Both the position numbers and the translations under genes were made by a program. Under the pieces are notes generated by a model. The model was not told the origin of the DNA and did no database searches. It saw nothing but the letters and a program-made list of their open reading frames with translations. Shown in pieces: positions 7,452 through 11,172 of a DNA stretch of 11,172 nucleotides. This DNA comes from Paracoccaceae bacterium. Lineage in GTDB: Bacteria; Pseudomonadota; Alphaproteobacteria; Rhodobacterales; Rhodobacteraceae. The stretch lies in assembly GCA_002683355.1 (NCBI GenBank), contig NYTF01000066.1, forward strand, positions 21,433 to 32,604, read 5' to 3'. Numbering within the stretch: position 1 is the first letter of the stretch; each line of letters starts with the position of its first letter.

Positions 7452-7464
7452 AAATAAGACTTCT

Positions 7465-7488
7465 GCTTGATTTGTTAGAAGGTCAAGC
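7465..7488. promoter_or_regulatory. Inverted repeat in the transporter-hemF divergent spacer
   Basis: GCTTGA (7465-7470) and TCAAGC (7483-7488) are perfect 6-bp inverted arms separated by 12 bases. A third GCTTGA-like copy (GCTTGATG) lies at 7529-7536, nearer hemF. The site starts 14 bases upstream of the transporter start codon and about 90 bases before hemF, where a shared regulator could bind. The TTGA...TCAA arms recall FNR/CRP-type sites, but the spacing is too wide for a standard FNR box (4 bases between half-sites). Confidence 0.25.
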
Positions 7489-7526
7489 TTATTTACATCC
7501 TGCAGTTATGTCGTAGCAATACAATT

Positions 7527-7555
7527 TGCTTGATGCTAAAACGTAATCATAGATT
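7527..7555 (+). promoter_or_regulatory. Possible hemF promoter
   Basis: TTGCTT (7527-7532) and TAGATT (7550-7555) are separated by 17 bases and each match four of six sigma-70 consensus bases. If used, transcription would start near 7562, which favours the ATG codons at 7580/7583 over the GTG at 7565 as the hemF start. Evidence is limited to weak hexamers with good spacing. Confidence 0.2.
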
Positions 7556-7579
7556 CAGTCAAAAGTGCAGTTTATAGAT

Positions 7580-8464
7580 ATGATGGAAATTGAAAAAAAG
7601 CGTGTGAGTTCTTGGTTCTGGCAATTGAGAAACGAAATCATCTCAAAATTCGAAGCCTTGGAACATGGTGAATCAGATGACAAACATTCCAATGTTGGTA
7701 AGGTTAAGTTTGAAAAACGAAAAACGCATCGCCCTTCCCGAGACAATGCTGATTTAGGTGGTGGTGAAATGGCAATAATGCGTGATGGTCACTTGTTTGA
7801 AAAAGTAGGGGTGAATATTTCAACGGTTTATGGTGAGCTAAGTGAAACGGCTGTTAAAGTGATGACTGAGACGAAGCGCTTACCTAACTTAAAAAGTAAT
7901 CCATACTTTTGGGCGTCTGGTATTTCTGTTGTTGCACACATGAAAAGTCCATTTTTGCCAGCGATTCATATGAATACTAGAATGTTTTGGACTGAGGATG
8001 CCTGGTGGTTTGGAGGAGGTATCGATTTAAATCCATGCATCGAAGATCCAGAAGATACTAAAAAGTTTCATGCAGCACTGAAAGAAACATGTGACTTTCA
8101 CGATTCAAAATTTTATCCAGATTATAAAATGTGGGCAGATAAATATTTTTATATTCCACACCGAAAACGTACCCGTGGTGTGGGTGGTATTTTTTTTGAC
8201 GAACATAATACTGGAGATTGGGAAAATGATTTTTCGTTTACGCAAGATGTTGGACGCACTTTTATCCCAGCATTTTCCGACATTATAATACAAAAGAAAA
8301 ATCTTAAATGGGGGCCTAACGAAAAAGAAAAACAGTTACTACATCGTGGCCTATATGCAGAATATAATTTGATTTATGATAGAGGCACAAAATTTGGGCT
8401 AGCTACAGGCCATGATCCAGATGCTGTTCTAATGAGTCTCCCACCGCACGCAAAATGGTTATAA
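7580..8464 (+). CDS. hemF: Aerobic coproporphyrinogen III oxidase
   Basis: This O2-dependent enzyme oxidatively decarboxylates two propionates of coproporphyrinogen III to give protoporphyrinogen IX, in the cytoplasm. From the ATG at 7580 it has 294 residues. In-frame starts at 7565 (GTG) and 7583 (ATG) are also possible; none has a clear ribosome-binding site, and alignment from memory favours 7580/7583. Conserved blocks are FEKVGVNIS, HMNTR (130-134, with the His and Arg equivalent to human CPOX His258 and Arg262), WWFGGGIDLNP (142-152), RGVGGIFFDEHN and RGLYAEYNLIYDRGTKFGL (256-274). The usual DLTP reads DLNP here. The protein ends soon after LMSLPP, without the extra C-terminal stretch of the Escherichia coli enzyme, as I recall for alphaproteobacterial forms. 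It converges on hemE, ending 20 bases from it. Confidence 0.96.
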   Translation: MMEIEKKRVSSWFWQLRNEIISKFEALEHGESDDKHSNVGKVKFEKRKTHRPSRDNADLGGGEMAIMRDGHLFEKVGVNISTVYGELSETAVKVMTETKRLPNLKSNPYFWASGISVVAHMKSPFLPAIHMNTRMFWTEDAWWFGGGIDLNPCIEDPEDTKKFHAALKETCDFHDSKFYPDYKMWADKYFYIPHRKRTRGVGGIFFDEHNTGDWENDFSFTQDVGRTFIPAFSDIIIQKKNLKWGPNEKEKQLLHRGLYAEYNLIYDRGTKFGLATGHDPDAVLMSLPPHAKWL

Positions 8465-8484
8465 TAGCTTTCCACACATTTATT

Positions 8485-9513
8485 TTAATCTCTTAATACC
8501 CTAAGCATTAACTCTACATGCTTTGGACAAGCATCTGGTGTTATCCCATGTCCTAAATTAAAAATATGTGGACCTCCCGCCATCTCATCTCTAAGCCGTT
8601 TAGTAGCATCAATCAGTTCATTTCCACCTTTAACCATGAGCGTAGGATCTAAGTTTCCTTGAACACAAGTTTCCAATTGTAACATTTTCATAAATTCCAA
8701 TGAAATGTTCTGATCCACAGCGACTGATTGAGCTCCAGTTTTTTTTGCAAACCCCAAATATCGCTGTTGAGCTCCTCTTGGAAACACGATTATTGGGATT
8801 CTTGGATAGATCTTTTTCAAACTCGAGATGATCGTGTTTATTGGCTTTATACAATATTTCTCAAAATCTGTCCTATTCAGCGAACCTGCCCAACTATCAA
8901 AAATTTGAATTACTTCCGCCCCAGATTTTATTTGCATTAATAAATAATTAATGGTCGCCGCTGTAATTTTCTCCAATAAACCTTCAAACACAATATTATT
9001 ATGCTTCAGTAAATTATGAGCGGGTGATTGATCGACAGTCCCCTTTCCAGCAATCATGTAGGTAGCGACAGTCCACGGTGCACCAGCAAAGCCTATAAGT
9101 GCTACATGATTAGGTAATCTTGATTTCAAAATCCTAACCGTTTCATAAACAGGCAGTAAAGTAGCATCAATTTCATCAACAGGCCTTAAATTGTTCAGCT
9201 CACGTTGAGTATTTATTGTAGATAAACGTGGCCCTTCTCCTTCTACAAACTTCAACTGAACACCAAGTGCTTGTGGTATTAGAAGAATATCTGCAAATAA
9301 AATAGCCGCATCAAAATTAAATCTATCAATTGGCTGAAGAGAAACTTTGGCAGCCAATTCAGAATTATAACACAATGATAAAAAATCACCTGCTTTTGCT
9401 CGAGTGGCACGATATTCAGGCAGATATCTACCAGCTTGTCTCATCAGCCAGACAGGAGGTTTGCTGGTAGTCTTACCCTCCAATGCTTTTATTAACAATT
9501 TTTCTTCTGTCAT
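8485..9513 (-). CDS. hemE: Uroporphyrinogen decarboxylase
   Basis: This 342-residue cytoplasmic enzyme removes the four acetate carboxyls of uroporphyrinogen III to give coproporphyrinogen III, the substrate of HemF. Signature 1, [17 protein letters not shown] (19-35), contains Arg25 and Arg29. Signature 2, [13 protein letters not shown] (141-153), contains Tyr152. Asp75 in LFADIL, Ser207 in FDSWAG and His322 in NLGHGI complete the known active-site set (human Arg37, Arg41, Asp86, Tyr164, Ser219, His339). The ATG at 9513 is chosen because GGAG (minus strand, 9524-9521) lies 7 bases upstream and family homology begins there. The frame stays open upstream to 10023 on the minus strand, but that stretch is antisense to hemC and has no family similarity. 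It is divergent from hemC, 106 bases apart. Confidence 0.97.
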   Translation of the reverse strand: MTEEKLLIKALEGKTTSKPPVWLMRQAGRYLPEYRATRAKAGDFLSLCYNSELAAKVSLQPIDRFNFDAAILFADILLIPQALGVQLKFVEGEGPRLSTINTQRELNNLRPVDEIDATLLPVYETVRILKSRLPNHVALIGFAGAPWTVATYMIAGKGTVDQSPAHNLLKHNNIVFEGLLEKITAATINYLLMQIKSGAEVIQIFDSWAGSLNRTDFEKYCIKPINTIISSLKKIYPRIPIIVFPRGAQQRYLGFAKKTGAQSVAVDQNISLEFMKMLQLETCVQGNLDPTLMVKGGNELIDATKRLRDEMAGGPHIFNLGHGITPDACPKHVELMLRVLRD

Positions 9514-9535
9514 TCCAGTGCTCCAGTTAAATGAC

Positions 9536-9563
9536 AAATGACGCCTGAAGCCTAAACTGTCAA
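9536..9563 (-). promoter_or_regulatory. Possible hemE promoter
   Basis: On the minus strand a perfect TTGACA (9563-9558) is followed after 16 bases by TCATTT (9541-9536). The -10 match is poor, but the same TCATTT follows the TTGACA upstream of topA. The position, within 50 bases of the hemE start codon, is reasonable. Confidence 0.28.
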
Positions 9564-9584
9564 TAAATTCTATCCTTAAAAAGC

Positions 9585-9606
9585 ATTGCTGTTTATTAAA
9601 AGCAAT
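9585..9606. promoter_or_regulatory. Inverted repeat upstream of hemC
   Basis: ATTGCT (9585-9590) and AGCAAT (9601-9606) are perfect 6-bp inverted arms with a 10-base AT-rich centre, ending 13 bases before the hemC ATG. This is one turn of helix between half-sites, suitable for a dimeric regulator acting on hemC or on both divergent hem genes. Chance cannot be excluded in AT-rich DNA. Confidence 0.25.
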
Positions 9607-9619
9607 TGTAATTAAAGAT

Positions 9620-10555
9620 ATGAAATCTAATATCAGCTCTAATAATAACCTTATTCGCATTGGAACTCGTGGATCACCTTTAGCTCTCAAACAAGCGTGT
9701 GAAGTTAAAAACCTGCTAGCTAAAGCCCATAATTTAAGGGAAAGCAATTTTGAAATTATTATAATAAAAACTACTGGTGATAAAATAGTTGACCAGCCCT
9801 TGGGTAGTATTGGTGGAAAAGGCCTTTTTACAAAAGAAATAGAGGAAGCTTTATCAAAAAAAAGAATAGATATAGCAGTGCATTCTATGAAAGATATGCC
9901 AACAAAACAGCCGCTCAACCTAGTAATTGATTGCTTTCTGCAAAGAGAAGACCCTCGTGATGCATTCGTTTCAAATAAGATAGAGGGACTGTCAAGCTTA
10001 AGTGAGAACCATATTGTTGGCACCTCATCTTTACGCAGAAAATCTCAGATCTTAAATTTAATGCCTAGAGTGAGAGTTGTTGAATTTCGTGGAAATGTTC
10101 AAACCCGATTAGATAAACTCGATAAGGGGGTAGCTGATTGTACCTTCTTAGCAATGGCGGGATTAAAACGGCTTGGCCTAAATAAACTTACTTCTAGACC
10201 AATATCAATATCAGAGATGCTCCCAGCAGTAGCGCAAGGAATAATTGGAGTCGAACGCCGGATTGAAGATGGTTACATCGAAAGTTTATTAAAAGACATT
10301 AATCACATACCTACAATGATAATGGCACAGGCTGAGAGAGCGATGTTAGAAATTTTAGATGGCTCCTGCGCTACTCCAATTGCAGGCTTAGCTATCATCG
10401 ATGACAATAAAATAACCTTAAAAGGAGAAGTATTAAAAGTAGATGGCACTGAAAAAATTGCTCATAAAAAAAGTGGCCACATTTCGGACAATTTTAACAT
10501 TGGTAAAGAAGTTGGAAATATTTTAAAAAGAAAAATTGGAAAAGATTTTTTCTAG
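9620..10555 (+). CDS. hemC: Hydroxymethylbilane synthase (porphobilinogen deaminase)
   Basis: This 311-residue cytoplasmic enzyme joins four porphobilinogen units into hydroxymethylbilane on a covalently bound dipyrromethane cofactor. Motifs in order are [10 protein letters not shown] (14-23), [14 protein letters not shown] (66-73), [11 protein letters not shown] (84-94) with catalytic Asp92, [10 protein letters not shown] (134-143), [13 protein letters not shown] (155-167) and [10 protein letters not shown] (247-256). Cys250 is the cofactor attachment site; Asp92 and Cys250 sit at the spacing of Escherichia coli Asp84 and Cys242. The C-terminal small domain follows and length is normal. The ATG at 9620 has only a weak upstream ribosome-binding sequence. 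hemD (uroporphyrinogen III synthase), which often follows hemC in alphaproteobacteria, is not downstream; the next gene is on the opposite strand 17 bases away. Confidence 0.97.
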   Translation: MKSNISSNNNLIRIGTRGSPLALKQACEVKNLLAKAHNLRESNFEIIIIKTTGDKIVDQPLGSIGGKGLFTKEIEEALSKKRIDIAVHSMKDMPTKQPLNLVIDCFLQREDPRDAFVSNKIEGLSSLSENHIVGTSSLRRKSQILNLMPRVRVVEFRGNVQTRLDKLDKGVADCTFLAMAGLKRLGLNKLTSRPISISEMLPAVAQGIIGVERRIEDGYIESLLKDINHIPTMIMAQAERAMLEILDGSCATPIAGLAIIDDNKITLKGEVLKVDGTEKIAHKKSGHISDNFNIGKEVGNILKRKIGKDFF

Positions 10556-10572
10556 GGTTCAAGTAAATGGTG

Positions 10573-11172
10573 TTAGCTTAATCTCGCAGGAATAACCTTA
10601 CCAGGATTCATGATATTGTTAGGATCTAAGGCCATTTTTATGCTTCTCATCACTTCGATAGCATTTGGATCTTTGCGACGGGACATAGAGGACAATTTAG
10701 CTAATCCAATTCCATGTTCTGCAGAAAAACTTCCTCCCAATTCTAATACTGTCTCTTCTATAACTTCTGTTACTTTCTCTCGATCCTCCAGGGTTCCCAT
10801 TCCTTTTGTTTTGGGCTCCATCCACACGGTAAAATGCAAATTTCCATCTCCCAAATGAGAAACTGTTAAGGTTTCAGAATTTGGATTTAACGAATAAACT
10901 CTACTTTTTACAGTAGTTAAAAAATCATGTACCTTATCAATGGCCACCGAAACGTCACAAGCCACCGGTACTCCTTTCAACAGCCCTACTTCGTAAGCTC
11001 TTTCTCTTCTTTCCCACATTTCTGATCTTTGCGCTTCAGACTTGCAAATAACTGCATCTAAAATTTCACCTGATTTCAGCCAATCGGCAAATAAATTCTC
11101 TACCTTGGCCTCAATTGGGATATTTCCATTCTTATCTGGCATAGCATCTTCCTGCGACATCGCTCCAATTTC
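10573..11172 (-). CDS. FAD-linked oxidase C-terminal domain (D-lactate/2-hydroxyglutarate/glycolate dehydrogenase-like), truncated by window edge
   Basis: Only the last 199 residues are visible. The frame is still open at base 11172, so the start and the N-terminal FAD-binding (PCMH-type) domain lie beyond the window; the Met codon at 11160 is probably internal. The visible part is an FAD-oxidase C domain. Counting from that Met, HLGDGNLH (102-109) and SAEHGIGL (146-152) supply the His, His and Glu that bind the divalent metal in D-2-hydroxyglutarate and D-lactate dehydrogenases. The end, KMALDPNNIMNPGKVIP, is the standard terminus. The family oxidises 2-hydroxy acids and passes electrons to the respiratory chain or an electron-transfer flavoprotein. 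The exact substrate (D-lactate, glycolate, D-2-hydroxyglutarate) cannot be settled from this half. It converges with hemC. Confidence 0.88.
   Translation of the reverse strand, partial: EIGAMSQEDAMPDKNGNIPIEAKVENLFADWLKSGEILDAVICKSEAQRSEMWERRERAYEVGLLKGVPVACDVSVAIDKVHDFLTTVKSRVYSLNPNSETLTVSHLGDGNLHFTVWMEPKTKGMGTLEDREKVTEVIEETVLELGGSFSAEHGIGLAKLSSMSRRKDPNAIEVMRSIKMALDPNNIMNPGKVIPARLS

Noticed and set aside
7465..7488. FNR-type box upstream of hemF
   Set aside because: The TTGA and TCAA half-sites are 12 bases apart, whereas FNR sites have 4 bases between TTGAT and ATCAA.
8485..10023. A 512-codon open frame on the minus strand that would make hemE much longer
   Set aside because: The extra 170 codons are antisense to hemC, which has full family motifs. 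HemE homology and a GGAG ribosome-binding site both mark ATG 9513 as the start.
10524..10553. Terminator at the end of hemC
   Set aside because: Only A-rich and T-rich stretches pair, within coding sequence and without a GC stem.
1..11172. CRISPR, tRNA/rRNA, insertion sequence, prophage or defence island
   Set aside because: No repeat-spacer array, cloverleaf, transposase motif or flanking repeats were seen; the window is filled with recognisable metabolic genes.

Overview
This window is an AT-rich stretch of bacterial chromosome, densely packed with ordinary metabolic genes. The closest family matches are alphaproteobacterial: a ChrR-type cupin, a methylmalonyl-CoA epimerase overlapping a DUF1467 gene, a DNA topoisomerase I with a lysine-rich tail, and a HemF that ends shortly after an MSLPP-type motif. 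The aerobic HemF, a flavin monooxygenase and an FAD-linked oxidase point to an oxygen-using organism. A low-GC, free-living (possibly marine) alphaproteobacterium is my best guess, but the lineage cannot be fixed from this window. Two genes run off the ends: the ChrR-like gene on the left and the FAD-linked oxidase on the right. I see no tRNA, rRNA, CRISPR, insertion sequence or prophage, and no gene-free stretch over about 130 bases.

Left block, + strand (1-2508): the 3' part of a ChrR-like anti-sigma/cupin gene is followed by a VOC-fold (extradiol-dioxygenase-like) gene and an MhpA-like FAD monooxygenase. The last two overlap by 4 bases and form a probable aromatic hydroxylation and ring-cleavage pair. 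A perfect 17-bp palindrome sits directly on the translation initiation region of the VOC gene and is the best candidate operator in the window.

Central block: topA (2618-5173, +) is followed by mce and a DUF1467 membrane protein gene that overlap by 4 bases. Convergent to them, on the - strand, lie a YdjA-like nitroreductase and, upstream of it, a ten-helix EamA/DMT transporter.

Right block: a haem-biosynthesis cluster with hemF (+), hemE (-, convergent with hemF) and hemC (+, divergent from hemE). These act at three steps of one pathway: hydroxymethylbilane synthesis, uroporphyrinogen decarboxylation and coproporphyrinogen oxidation. hemD is not next to hemC; a D-lactate/2-hydroxyglutarate/glycolate-type FAD oxidase gene converges on hemC instead.

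Nothing here amounts to a clearly new biological system. The observations most worth following up are the palindrome and the two-gene aromatic cassette beside a stress-sensing cupin, the DUF1467 partner of mce, and the unusual haem gene layout.
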